The position numbers and the translations under genes were made by a program. Shown here one piece after another: positions 9,123 to 18,611 of a DNA stretch of 64,000 nt. The notes under the pieces are model-generated. The model was not told where the DNA came from. It saw only the letters and a list, made by a program, of their open reading frames with translations, and did no database searches. Source of the DNA: Megalopta genalis. Taxonomy: Eukaryota > Arthropoda > Insecta > Hymenoptera > Halictidae. Position 1 is the first letter of the stretch, and each line of letters opens with the position of its first letter. The stretch is from positions 8,458,463 through 8,522,462 of the forward strand of contig NC_135022.1 in assembly GCF_051020955.1 (NCBI RefSeq). Direction: 5' to 3'.

Positions 9123-9637
9123 GAGTAGGCGGGCGGCGGGTGTACCAGAACATGCTGGTTTCATTGCCCGCCGCCCGCCAACAGAGGAGGACCTCCACTG
9201 TTGGTAGTGGGGGATGACGAGTCGCCTGAAGGAGGCGAGGGTTAACTGTAATCCTCCTCCAATATACTCGTCGTCCCCCCGGCGGCCGCTGTGATCAGGG
9301 CGGGGGCCCTGGTCACCTATCGCGCGGTCGCCGTGTCGGGGCGGTGCGGGGTGCGACCCCTCGCGCCGCCGAATTTAAATGGATTTAGGGGGGAGGATTA
9401 TATCTCCCCCGGGACCCGGCCGGCCATCGTTACCATCCTGATGGCCGGCCAGGCGAGGGGGAGCCGCGGTAGTGTTCTTCAAGAGTTCCCGTGGCTCCCC
9501 CGTTGAATCGCCAGCGATCGGTCCTGCGTCCTCAGGTCGCCGTGGAGGTTTTAGTGGGTCGATCCCCACACTACCCTCGTCCCGCTCCCCCGGGCGGGGC
9601 GGGGGTGTCTGGCGAGCAGATTTCCTCCACGTAAAAT
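9123..9637 (+). promoter_or_regulatory. 3' UTR of copy A3
   Basis: Carries the same hairpin series and terminal motif as the full-length copies, consistent with 3'-end-primed reverse transcription that stopped early. Confidence 0.72.
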
Positions 9638-9658
9638 AAAAAAAAAAAAAAAAAAAAA

Positions 9659-9749
9659 GGTTATGTCAAGGTTATGTCAAGGTTATGTCAAGGTTATGTC
9701 AAGGTTATGTCAAGGTTATGTCAAGGTTATGTCAAGGTTATGTCAAGGT
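9659..9749 (+). repeat. Telomeric array between A3 and A4 (91 nt)
   Basis: Eight GGTTATGTCAA units plus GGT. It is one base shorter than the usual 11n+4, so the final T of GGTT is missing at the A4 junction. Confidence 0.96.
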
Positions 9750-9893
9750 CCCCCCCGAGTCCGCTACCTTGTCGTGGTGGGGGGGCTTCGTGCCCTAATG
9801 ATCCTCAAGGCTGTGCCGGCGGGGAATTTATTCCCTGGCAGGTTCCACCATGCCGGAGTGGCTTGAGGTGAGGGGCCAACTAAAGTCGGACAC
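9750..9893 (+). ncRNA. Candidate HDV-like ribozyme, copy A4 (P2 mismatch)
   Basis: Same fold as in A2: P1 9750-9756/9779-9785, P3 9766-9768/9776-9778, CUAA from 9880, P2 3' arm 9887-9893. The P2 5' arm reads GAGTCCG (9757-9763) instead of GTGTCCG, leaving an A-A mismatch near its end; five contiguous P2 pairs remain. Activity may be reduced. Confidence 0.7.
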
Positions 9894-10120
9894 ATACCGT
9901 AAACCTGTGGTCATGTTTTACAGGAACGGGGGTCTTGCCTTAACCGGCCGGGCCGCGAGGATGACAACCTCTCTAAAAAATCCCTAGCCCCAAGCAGTGT
10001 TGCGCGGTGAAGAGGGCGTAGCTGGAGTAAGCGCCAGCTATGGTTGGTGGGTGCACCAATCGTTAGCGGACAACCCCGGGGTACCTGGCGACCCCCCGGG
10101 CGTATTAGCCTTCCCCGGGT

Positions 10121-12316
10121 ATGGCGGCTCTACCCGGGGTGACCTCCTTTCCGACCACACTCGTGGGATTAAGTATGGAGTCTACTTTTTCACAAACAAC
10201 CGGGGAGGGGGGAAACGAGCGTGTGGGGGAGGTGCGCGGGCCTATCGTGCGCCTCAAAAGATGCACAGAGCCGGTGTCGCGGAGGCATTCGGCGACACGC
10301 GGCAAAAAGAGGACCGCAGCGGGCCTTGGTGAGTGCGATGAGGGGGAGGAGTCAGATTTCTCTGTCTCCTCCCACCACTCATCGCAGAGTGTCCCGGGCT
10401 CGTCGTCAGCGAGGAAGAGAGGACGGCCGCCGACGACCGGCGAATATGTTGGCCTCGCAGAGGCCAAACTTAGGTTGGCCGAAGCTTCGCAGCTGGAGGC
10501 CGAGGCAAGGGAGGTGGCGGCGATATTCGACCCGGGTGCCCCCGTGCCGAGACCATCGCGGTCGAGCGTCCCGCTCCCGGACGAGACGGATATCAAGGAA
10601 AATTTCCGCAACCGTCCGACGCGGGATGTCGCGGCCGCTATACTGGAGAGCCTGGATGAGGTGGCCAGGATCTCCGGCGTGTCAAAGGGGCTGAAGGGCA
10701 ACTTGGCCCGCGCCCTGAGGGTGGCCGCCTTAAACGGCAGGGTGGGGGTGTCCGAGCTGGCAGTGAGGTCAGCTACCGACGCCACGCGTGTCCTGGAGGC
10801 CGAAAATGCCGTCCTCAGGGGGCAAATGATGGAGCTGCAGGCGGAGGTGGCCCGGCTCCGGCAGGTGGTGGAGGCGAGAACGGCTGCTGCCGCAATGCCT
10901 CCGCCGCCGCGCCCGGGAGAGGGATCAGTATCGCCGCCGATCGTCGGCGCCCGGGATTGCCATCGCTCCGGGCAAGAAAAGTCCTCGCCACCACCTGCGG
11001 CAGCGCCTGCAGATTTTCTGGCGCAAATAGGCGCCCTGATAGACGCCAAATTGGCGTCATTCAGGAGGGAGCTCGCGCCGCGAGCGGACTCGGCCCTGCG
11101 ATCGGTGGCCCCTGGGCCGTCCGTCCCCTCACAGTCTTCGGACAGGGTGCGGCAGAAGACGAAGAAGAAGAAGAAGGGTGGGAAAGCTGGGGCGGCTATA
11201 GCGGCCCAGACGGAGCCCGCTCGACCGCGAGCAGAATCGGCGCTACCCTCTGCCGCGCCTCCGCCCCAGGAGGCGTGGTCCCAGGTGGTTGGCCGGAAGG
11301 CTAAAAAGGCGGCTGCCAAGGCCACTGCGGCGTCGAATAATAAAAAAGGACGGGTGGTCCCGGCGGCCCCCAGGAAGACACCCCTGCCTCCTCGACCGCC
11401 ACGCACAGCAGCGGTTACCATAACGGTTCCGTCTGGCGTGGACATTACTTACGCGCAGGCGATGGCCACTGCCAGGTCCAAGGTGGACCTGGCAGAAATT
11501 GGCATCGCCTCGCTGAGGCCGCGAAGGGCGGTGACTGGGGGGTTAATTTTGGAGGTCCCTGGCACCGACGGTGCCGCCAAGGCCACCGTCCTCGCCACAA
11601 AAGTGGCGGAAGCGCTGGCAGGCACCGGCGTAAAGGTCGCGCGTCCGGTCAAAAAAGCTGACCTTAGGGTGCGCGGCCTGGTCGATTCGACTACGCCGGC
11701 GGAGGTCGCTGCGGCTGTTGCCCGCGTGGGAGGGTGCAGCGAGGGGGACATCAATACCGGCGAAATCCGGTCTTCCCCCTCGGGATTGGGCACCCTCTGG
11801 GTCCGATGTCCTGCCGCGGCCGCCCGCAAGGTTGCTGTCGCGGGCCGGATAACTGTCGGCTGGACCCAGGCAGCCGTGGAGGCCCTGAGTGCCCGGCCTC
11901 TGCAGTGTTACCGTTGCCTTGGTGTTGGCCACACCAGTCAGCGGTGCACTTCTGCCGAGGATAGGTCCGACTGCTGCTATAGATGCGGCAGTCGGGACCA
12001 TAAGGTGGCAGCCTGTACGGGCACGCCCAATTGTCGGCTTTGTGCGGGAGCGGGCAAGCCGTCTGGTCACCGCCTCGGCAGCCGGGCATGTCCTGCCAGT
12101 GCGGGGCGAGGCAAGGGAGGCGGCCAAAGGCCGTCTGCCAGATTGAATAAAAAAAGGAGGGAAACCACGATGGCCAAGGCAGCGACCACCGTGGCCAGCA
12201 ACGGAAAGGCAGCATGGCCTGATGCTACCGCCGCGCCCGCTGGGGCGGATGGGGCCATTAAAGTCCCAGACGCCACCGCATCCGCGGCCGTGACGGCGAT
12301 GGACACGGCTGTGTAA
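10121..12316 (+). CDS. ORF1 of copy A4: Gag-like protein (731 aa)
   Basis: Reference copy for residue numbers. Alternative start M19 at 10175. AT-hook-like RGRP 100-103; coiled-coil-like heptads about 206-252; central conserved domain about 431-595 (AVTITVPSGVDITYAQAM onward). Zinc knuckles: C596-C599-H604-C609, C619-C622-H627-C632, and a longer third, C638-C641-H650-C657. Private changes include DIKEN, MMELQ, DRVRQK and TGTPNCRLC. At two diagnostic codons it carries GGT (Gly, 11921-11923) and AAG (Lys, 12056-12058). TAA overlaps the ORF2 ATG. Confidence 0.93.
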   Translation: MAALPGVTSFPTTLVGLSMESTFSQTTGEGGNERVGEVRGPIVRLKRCTEPVSRRHSATRGKKRTAAGLGECDEGEESDFSVSSHHSSQSVPGSSSARKRGRPPTTGEYVGLAEAKLRLAEASQLEAEAREVAAIFDPGAPVPRPSRSSVPLPDETDIKENFRNRPTRDVAAAILESLDEVARISGVSKGLKGNLARALRVAALNGRVGVSELAVRSATDATRVLEAENAVLRGQMMELQAEVARLRQVVEARTAAAAMPPPPRPGEGSVSPPIVGARDCHRSGQEKSSPPPAAAPADFLAQIGALIDAKLASFRRELAPRADSALRSVAPGPSVPSQSSDRVRQKTKKKKKGGKAGAAIAAQTEPARPRAESALPSAAPPPQEAWSQVVGRKAKKAAAKATAASNNKKGRVVPAAPRKTPLPPRPPRTAAVTITVPSGVDITYAQAMATARSKVDLAEIGIASLRPRRAVTGGLILEVPGTDGAAKATVLATKVAEALAGTGVKVARPVKKADLRVRGLVDSTTPAEVAAAVARVGGCSEGDINTGEIRSSPSGLGTLWVRCPAAAARKVAVAGRITVGWTQAAVEALSARPLQCYRCLGVGHTSQRCTSAEDRSDCCYRCGSRDHKVAACTGTPNCRLCAGAGKPSGHRLGSRACPASAGRGKGGGQRPSARLNKKRRETTMAKAATTVASNGKAAWPDATAAPAGADGAIKVPDATASAAVTAMDTAV

Positions 12317-15300
12317 TGGGGCCCCCGGGCCCGATAATACAAGTTAACCTCAACTGCTCGGCCAGAGCGCAGGATCTCCTGTTTCAATGCATGGCCGAGC
12401 GGGGTGCCGGGTTGGCAGTCGTGGCGGAGCCGCACAGGGTCCCCAAACATCCACACTGGATGGGGGACTCGATTGGCTCCGCCGCGATTATTTGGGCTGG
12501 GAGGCCGGGGTCCCCGCCGTGCTCGCTTATCGAGCGCGGCCTGGGATACGTGGCCGTTGATTGGGGCGGCACCGCGGTTGTGGCGATATACGCACCTCCA
12601 AGGTGGTCCCTCGAAGAGTTTGAGCAGTATCTGGACGGGGTAGGGAGATGCGTCTCCCGCTGCCATCCCCGTCCTGTGCTGGTCCTGGGGGACTTCAATG
12701 CCAAGGCCACGGCTTGGGGTTCCCCCGGGACTGACTCGAGGGGCCGGGAGGTGCTGGATTGGGCGGCGGGACTGGAGCTCCGTCTCCTGAACACGGGCTC
12801 GGTCCATACGTGCGTGCGGCATAACGGGGGGTCCATCGTTGACCTTTCGTGGGCAACGCCCCAGGCCGCGCGTCGTATTACGGGGTGGAGGGTGGCGGAA
12901 GGGGTCGAGACGTTGTCTGACCACAGATACATAGTTCTCGACCTCTCCGCCGCCCCACCATCGACACTCCGTCGTCGCCCCGCCGATGAAGGTTCGCCTC
13001 GACCGCGGTGGGCGCTGAAGCGCCTCGACCAGGACGCTCTGATGGCGGCGGCCCACGTCATGGCCTGGCCAGCAACACCGGCCGGGCCAGACGACGGGAA
13101 TGGGGAGGCCCATTGGTTCCGTGGCGCAATGACGTCCATTTGCGACGTAGCCATGCCCCGGGCCAGGGTCTTCCCGAGGAAGGCGGTGTACTGGTGGTCG
13201 CGCGCGATAGCGGAGTTACGCACCGAGTGCGTCCGCGCGCGACGCCAGTACGCTCGCGCCCGTCGACGACGACGTACGGACGACGTTCTGGCTGCTCAGC
13301 TGTACGGGCGATATCGGGAGAAGGTGGTCGCCCTGCAGCTGGCCATCAGGCGAGCGAAGGACCAGGCCTGGCGCGATCTCCTCGGCTCTCTAAACCGAGA
13401 TCCGTGGGGGCGCCCATACAAGATGGCATTGGGACGATTGCGTCCCTGGGCGCCCCCCGTGACGGAGAGCCTGGATCCGGGGCTGCTCGGGCGGGTCGTG
13501 GACGCTTTATTCCCCGTTAGCGGGGAGGCGTCCCGGCCCGTCCCTGAGCCAGAGGAACATGAGTGGTCCCCGGATCTTGAGGTCGCGCCGGAGGAGATGG
13601 CCGGGGTCGTCAAATGGCTCCGGGGCAAGAATACCGCCCCGGGGCCGGACGGTATCCCCGGTCGGGTGTGGTTGCTCGCCGCGAGCGTCCTGGGGGAGAG
13701 GCTGAGGAGCCTCTACTCTGGGCTCCTGAGGTCGGGGACGTTCCCCGACCTATGGAGAGAAAGTCGGATGGTCCTCTTGAGGAAGGATGGGAGGCCGGGG
13801 GATTCTCCCTCCGCGTACCGGCCCATTTGTCTCCTGGATGAGGCGGGCAAGATCTTCGAGAAGATCATTGTTGCCCGCCTCTCCAGACACCTGTCCCGCG
13901 ACGGCCCCGATCTAGCGGACTGCCAGTTTGGCTTCCGGGAGGGGCGATCGACGGTCGACGCTATCGACCGTCTCAAGTCCCTCTCGGACAATGCCGTGGC
14001 AAGGGGCGGGGTGTGCTTGGCGGTGTCCATTGACATCGTCAATGCGTTCAACACCCTGCCCTGGTCCGCCATTAGGGAGGCACTCGTCGATCACCAGGTG
14101 CCTCCCTATCTGAGGCGGGTGATCGGGGCCTACCTGCGGGATAGGTGGGTCGAATACCCGGGCCGGTACGGGATGATACGGAGGGAAGTGGACCGCGGGG
14201 TCCCGCAGGGGTCCGTTTTAGGACCGCTCCTGTGGGACCTGGGTTACAACGCGGTCCTGGAGAAGGCCTCCCTGCCCGACGGTGCCACCCTCGTCTGCTA
14301 CGCGGACGACACGTTGGTGGTCGCCGTCGGGAGTACCTTCGAGAGGACCATCCGACGAGCAGAGGTTGCGGTGGCAGCCGTCGTCGCGAGGATCCGCGAT
14401 CTGGGGCTGAAAATAGCCCCGGAGAAGGCCGAGGCTGTCTGGTTCCACGGACGGCCTCGGTCTCGGCCACCGGCCAGATCGTGGATCCGGGTTGGAGAAG
14501 CCTGCGTAGAGGTGAAGTCCGAGTTGAAATATCTCGGACTGATCCTCGACAGCCGCTGGAGCTTCGATGCGCATCTCGACCGTCTCGTCCCCCGAGTCGA
14601 AAAGGCGGCGGCCTCTTTGGGCCGCCTGCTGCCCAACCTCGGGGGACCGGGAGATTTGGTGCGCCGCCTATACCTGGGCGTGGTGCGGTCTATGGCCTTA
14701 TACGGTGCCCCAATATGGGCGCCGTACGTGATGACCAGCCGGCGCAACACGCTGTTGTTGCGCCGGCTGCAGAGGCGGATGGCCATCCGCCTCATAAGAG
14801 GTTACCGCACCACGTCTACCGTGGCGGCGCTTGCTCTGGCGGGAGAGCTTCCCTTCGAGCTTCAGGCGGCGGTGCGCGCCTATGTTTATGGGCGCACGAG
14901 CATCGCCAGCCGTGCTCGGGGGGCCCCGCCGGAGCGAGAGACGGTCGAGGGCTTCGAGCTCCAGGCCCGGAGACTAGCGCTCGCCAGATGGCGTGCCGAG
15001 CTTTGCTCCCACGCCGGCGAGCGCGTTCCCGGGGCTCTCCTGCCACACTTCACCTCGTGGCGGGAGAGACGGCATGGCAGGCTCTCCTACCGAGCGACGC
15101 AGGTGTTCACCGGGCATGGCTGCTTCGGTGTCTACCTGTGTCGCATCGGGCGGGAAGCGACGACGGTGTGCCACCACTGTGGCGCGGAGGAAGACTCGGC
15201 GCAGCACACGCTGGAGGAATGTCCCGCCTTTTCAGCGCTGCGCCGAGTCCTAAAACGAGAAGTCGGCCACGACCTCGCACTCTCCAGCCTAGTTGGGGCC

Positions 15301-15459
15301 ATGCTGGAGGGCCCGGGGAAGTGGGCGGCAGCAATCTCTTTCTGCGAGGAGGTTATGTCGCGGAAGGAGGCTGCCGAGCGGGATCGGGAGCTTACAGATC
15401 CCGCCCGACGTGCCCGGGGACGGCGTGCGCGCCCACGCCGAGAAACCCCGGGCAGCTGA
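12316..15459 (+). CDS. ORF2 of copy A4: endonuclease-reverse transcriptase (1047 aa)
   Basis: Intact, with endonuclease residues E38, D126/N128 and D202/H203, motif A D573 (14032-14034), YADD at 14299-14310, and CCHC starting at C952 (15169). Private changes lie mainly in linker segments (STLRRR, VMAWPAT, PDDGNG) and near the C terminus (LEGPGKW). It starts through the UAAUG overlap. Confidence 0.95.
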   Translation: MGPPGPIIQVNLNCSARAQDLLFQCMAERGAGLAVVAEPHRVPKHPHWMGDSIGSAAIIWAGRPGSPPCSLIERGLGYVAVDWGGTAVVAIYAPPRWSLEEFEQYLDGVGRCVSRCHPRPVLVLGDFNAKATAWGSPGTDSRGREVLDWAAGLELRLLNTGSVHTCVRHNGGSIVDLSWATPQAARRITGWRVAEGVETLSDHRYIVLDLSAAPPSTLRRRPADEGSPRPRWALKRLDQDALMAAAHVMAWPATPAGPDDGNGEAHWFRGAMTSICDVAMPRARVFPRKAVYWWSRAIAELRTECVRARRQYARARRRRRTDDVLAAQLYGRYREKVVALQLAIRRAKDQAWRDLLGSLNRDPWGRPYKMALGRLRPWAPPVTESLDPGLLGRVVDALFPVSGEASRPVPEPEEHEWSPDLEVAPEEMAGVVKWLRGKNTAPGPDGIPGRVWLLAASVLGERLRSLYSGLLRSGTFPDLWRESRMVLLRKDGRPGDSPSAYRPICLLDEAGKIFEKIIVARLSRHLSRDGPDLADCQFGFREGRSTVDAIDRLKSLSDNAVARGGVCLAVSIDIVNAFNTLPWSAIREALVDHQVPPYLRRVIGAYLRDRWVEYPGRYGMIRREVDRGVPQGSVLGPLLWDLGYNAVLEKASLPDGATLVCYADDTLVVAVGSTFERTIRRAEVAVAAVVARIRDLGLKIAPEKAEAVWFHGRPRSRPPARSWIRVGEACVEVKSELKYLGLILDSRWSFDAHLDRLVPRVEKAAASLGRLLPNLGGPGDLVRRLYLGVVRSMALYGAPIWAPYVMTSRRNTLLLRRLQRRMAIRLIRGYRTTSTVAALALAGELPFELQAAVRAYVYGRTSIASRARGAPPERETVEGFELQARRLALARWRAELCSHAGERVPGALLPHFTSWRERRHGRLSYRATQVFTGHGCFGVYLCRIGREATTVCHHCGAEEDSAQHTLEECPAFSALRRVLKREVGHDLALSSLVGAMLEGPGKWAAAISFCEEVMSRKEAAERDRELTDPARRARGRRARPRRETPGS

Positions 15460-15980
15460 GAGTAGGCGGGCGGCGGGTGTACCAGTACATGCTGGTTTCA
15501 TTGCCCGCCGCCCGCCAACAGAGGAGGACTTCCCCTGTTGTGAGTGGGGGATGGCGAGTCGCCTGAAGGAGGCGAGGGCTAATTGTGATCCTCCTCCAAC
15601 ATACTCGTCGTCCCCCCGGCGGCCGCTGTGATCAGGGCGGGGGCCCTGGTCACCTATCGCGCGGTCACCGTGTCGTGGCGGTGCGGGGTGCGACCCCTCG
15701 CGCCGCCGAATTTAAATGGATTTTAGGGGGGAGGATTTATTTTATTTCCCCCCGGGACGCGGCCGGGCATCGTTACCATCTTGATGGCCGGCCAGGCGAG
15801 GGGGAGCCGCGGTAGTGTTCTTCAAGAGTTCCCGTGGCTCCCCCGTTGAATCGCCAGCGATCGGTCCTGCGTCCTCAGGTCGCCGTGGAGGTTTTAGTGG
15901 GTCGATCCCCACACTACCCTCGTCCCGCTCCCCCGGGCGGGGCGGGGGTGTCTGGCGAGCAGATTTCCTCCACGTAAAAT
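15460..15980 (+). promoter_or_regulatory. 3' UTR of copy A4
   Basis: The 13-bp hairpin arms are at 15465-15477 and 15504-15516. The second hairpin has one arm changed (GCCGGGCATC), giving a mismatch. A small TTTATT expansion precedes the CCCCCC tract. Confidence 0.73.
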
Positions 15981-16003
15981 AAAAAAAAAAAAAAAAAAAA
16001 AAA

Positions 16004-16018
16004 GGTTATGTCAAGGTT
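16004..16018 (+). repeat. Telomeric remnant between A4 and A5 (15 nt)
   Basis: One GGTTATGTCAA unit plus GGTT. Confidence 0.95.
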
Positions 16019-16044
16019 CCCCCCCGTGTCCGCTACCTTGTCGT
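16019..16044 (+). repeat. Tandem duplicate of the element 5' terminus (26 nt) in A5
   Basis: This is an extra copy of the C7 tract and P2/P3 5' sequence up to TTGTCGT, placed directly before the full ribozyme. It may reflect template jumping or re-copying of an RNA 5' end during completion of insertion. Confidence 0.85.
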
Positions 16045-16188
16045 CCCCCCCGTGTCCGCTACCTTGTCGTGGTGGGGGGGCTTCGTGCCCTAATGATCCT
16101 CAAGGCTGTGCCGGCGGGGAATTTATTCCCTGGCAGGTTCTACCATGCCGGAGTGGCTTGAGGTGAGGGGCCAACTAAAGTCGGACAC
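16045..16188 (+). ncRNA. Candidate HDV-like ribozyme, copy A5
   Basis: All helices are intact; the P2 3' arm is 16182-16188. The upstream extra C7 tract could compete for the P1 3' strand. Confidence 0.75.
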
Positions 16189-16415
16189 ATACCGTAAACC
16201 TGTGGTCATGTTTTACAGGAACGGGGGTCTTGCCTTAACCGGCCGGGCCGCGAGGATGACAACCTCTCTAAAAAATCCCTAGCCCCAAGCAGTGTTGCGC
16301 GGTGAAGAGGGCGTAGCTGGAGTAAGCGCCAGCTATGGTTGGTGGGTGCACCAATCGTTAGCGGACAACCCCGGGGTACCTGGCGACCCCCCGGGCGTAT
16401 TAGCCTTCCCCGGGT

Positions 16416-18611
16416 ATGGCGGCTCTACCCGGGGTGACCTCCTTTCCGACCACACTCGTGGGATTAAGTATGGAGTCTACTTTTTCACAAACAACCGGGG
16501 AGGGGGGAAACGAGCGTGAGGTGGAGGTGCGCGGGCCTATCGTGCGCCTCAAAAGATGCACAGAGCCGGTGTCGCGGAGGCATTCGGCGACACGCGGCAA
16601 AAAGAGGACCGCAGCGGGCCTTGGTGAGTGCGATGAGGGGGAGGAGTCAGATTTCTCTGTCTCCTCCCACCACTCATCGCAGAGTGTCCCGGGCTCGTCG
16701 TCAGCGAGGAAAAGAGGACGGCCGCCGACGACCGGCGAATATGTTGGCCTCGCAGAGGCCAAACTTAGGCTGGCCGAGGCTTCGCAGCTGGAGGCCGAGG
16801 CAAGGGAGGTGGCGGCGATATTCGACCCGGGAGCCCCCGTGCCGAGACCATCGCGGTCGAGCGTCCCGCTCCCGGACGAGACGGATATAGCGGAAAATTT
16901 CCGCAACCGTCCAACGCGGGATGTCGCGACCGCTATATTGGAGAGCCTGGATGAAGTGGCCAGGATCTCCGGCGTGTCAAAGGGGCTGAAGGGCAATTTG
17001 GCCCGCGCCCTAAGGGTGGCCGCCTTAAACGGCAGGGTGGGGGTGTCCGAGCTTGCGGTTAGGTCAGCTACCGACGCCACGCGTGCCCTGGAGGCAGAGA
17101 ATGCCGTCCTCAGGGGGCAAATGACGGAGCTGCGGGCGGAGGTGGCTCGGCTCCGGCAGGTGGTGGAGGCGAGTACGGCTGCTGCCGCAATGCCTCCGCC
17201 GCCGCGCCCGGGAGAGGGCTCAGTATCGCCGCCGATCGTCGCCGCCCGGGACTGCCAACGCTCCGGGCAAGAAAAGTCCTCGCCCCCACATGCGACTGCG
17301 CCCGCAGATTTTCTGGCGCAGATAAGCGCCCTGATAGACGCCAAATTGGCGTCATTCAGGAGGGAGCTCGCGCCGCGAACGGACTCGGCCCTGCGATCGG
17401 TGGCACCTGGGCCGTCCGTCCCCTCACAGTCTTCGGACAGGGTGGGGCGGAAGACGAAGAAGAAGAAGAAAGGTGGGAAAGCTGGGGCGGCTATAGCGGC
17501 CCAGACGGAGCCCGCTCGACCGCGAGCAGAATCGGCGCTACCCTCTGCCGCGCCTCCGCCCCAGGAGGCGTGGTCCCAGGTGGTTGGCCGCAAGGCTAAA
17601 AAGGCGGCTGCCAAGGCCACTGCGGCGGCGAATAATAAAAAAGGACGGGTGGTCCCGGCGGCCCCCAGGAAGACACCCCTGCCTCCGCGACCGCCACGCA
17701 CAGCAGCAGTTACCATAACGGTTCCGTCTGGCGTGGACATTACTTACGCGCAGGCGATGGCCACTGCCAGGTCCAAGGTGGACCTGGCAGAAATTGGCAT
17801 CGCCTCGCTGAGGCCGCGAAGGGCGGTGACTGGGGGGTTAATTTTGGAAGTCCCTGGCACCGATGGGGCCGCCAAGGCCACCGTCCTCGCCACAAAAGTG
17901 GCGGAAGCGCTGGCAGGCACCGGCGTAAAGGTCGCGCGTCCGGTCAAAAAAGCTGACCTTAGGGTGCGCGGCCTGGTCGATTCGACCACGCCGGCGGAGG
18001 TCGCTGCGGCTGTTGCCCGCGTGGGCGGGTGCAGCGAGGGGGACATCAATACCGGCGAAATCCGGTCTTCCCCCTCGGGATTGGGCACCCTCTGGGTCCG
18101 ATGTCCTGCCGCGGCCGCTCGCAAGGTTGCTGTCGCGGGCCGGATAACCATCGGCTGGACCCATGCAGCCGTGGAGGCCCTGAGTGCCCGGCCTCTGCAG
18201 TGTTACCGTTGCCTTGATGTTGGCCACACCAGTCAGCGGTGCACTTCTGCCGAGGATAGGTCCGACTGCTGCTATAGATGCGGCAGTCGGGACCATAAGG
18301 TGGCAGCCTGTACGGCCACGCCCAATTGTCCGCTTTGTGCGGGCGCGGGCAGGCCTTCTGGTCACCGCCTCGGCGGCCGGGCGTGTCCTGTCAGTGCGAG
18401 GCGAGGCAAGGTAGGCGGCCAAAGGTCGTCTGCCAGATTCAATAAAAAAGGGAAGGAAACCACGATGGCCAAGGCAGCGACCACCGTGGCCAGCAACGAA
18501 AAGGCGGCACCGCCTGATGCTACCGCCGCGCCCGCGTGGGCGGATGGGGCCACTAAAGTCCCAGACGCCACCGCATCCGCGGCCGTGACGGCGATGGACA
18601 CGGCTGTGTAA
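16416..18611 (+). CDS. ORF1 of copy A5: Gag-like protein (731 aa)
   Basis: Same architecture as A4 ORF1. Distinguishing residues include DVATAILES, GRITIGWTH and APAWADG. At the two diagnostic codons it carries GAT (Asp, 18216-18218) and AGG (Arg, 18351-18353), the same combination as A2. The three knuckles are intact and the stop overlaps ORF2. Confidence 0.93.
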   Translation: MAALPGVTSFPTTLVGLSMESTFSQTTGEGGNEREVEVRGPIVRLKRCTEPVSRRHSATRGKKRTAAGLGECDEGEESDFSVSSHHSSQSVPGSSSARKRGRPPTTGEYVGLAEAKLRLAEASQLEAEAREVAAIFDPGAPVPRPSRSSVPLPDETDIAENFRNRPTRDVATAILESLDEVARISGVSKGLKGNLARALRVAALNGRVGVSELAVRSATDATRALEAENAVLRGQMTELRAEVARLRQVVEASTAAAAMPPPPRPGEGSVSPPIVAARDCQRSGQEKSSPPHATAPADFLAQISALIDAKLASFRRELAPRTDSALRSVAPGPSVPSQSSDRVGRKTKKKKKGGKAGAAIAAQTEPARPRAESALPSAAPPPQEAWSQVVGRKAKKAAAKATAAANNKKGRVVPAAPRKTPLPPRPPRTAAVTITVPSGVDITYAQAMATARSKVDLAEIGIASLRPRRAVTGGLILEVPGTDGAAKATVLATKVAEALAGTGVKVARPVKKADLRVRGLVDSTTPAEVAAAVARVGGCSEGDINTGEIRSSPSGLGTLWVRCPAAAARKVAVAGRITIGWTHAAVEALSARPLQCYRCLDVGHTSQRCTSAEDRSDCCYRCGSRDHKVAACTATPNCPLCAGAGRPSGHRLGGRACPVSARRGKVGGQRSSARFNKKGKETTMAKAATTVASNEKAAPPDATAAPAWADGATKVPDATASAAVTAMDTAV

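Larger units (their letters stand above)
8407..9658 (+). mobile_element. Family A element, copy A3, 5'-truncated
   Basis: Only the last 237 codons of ORF2 and the 3' UTR are present, ending in poly(A) 9638-9658. The 5' breakpoint follows GGTT directly, so the upstream cut site is the same as for full-length copies even though the cDNA stopped early. This is a typical LINE 5' truncation. Confidence 0.95.
9750..16003 (+). mobile_element. Family A SART-like element, copy A4 (full length)
   Basis: Complete, with both ORFs intact and poly(A) 15981-16003. It carries more private differences from A5-A8 in the first half of ORF1 than those copies show among themselves, so it belongs to a slightly older or separate sublineage. 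Confidence 0.95.

Noticed and set aside
9997..10332. Short + strand frames upstream of and overlapping ORF1 in family A (about 75-111 codons)
   Set aside because: They overlap the ORF1 start in another frame and vary in length between copies (stop differs between A4 and A5-A8), so they are probably not coding; at most they are uORFs.
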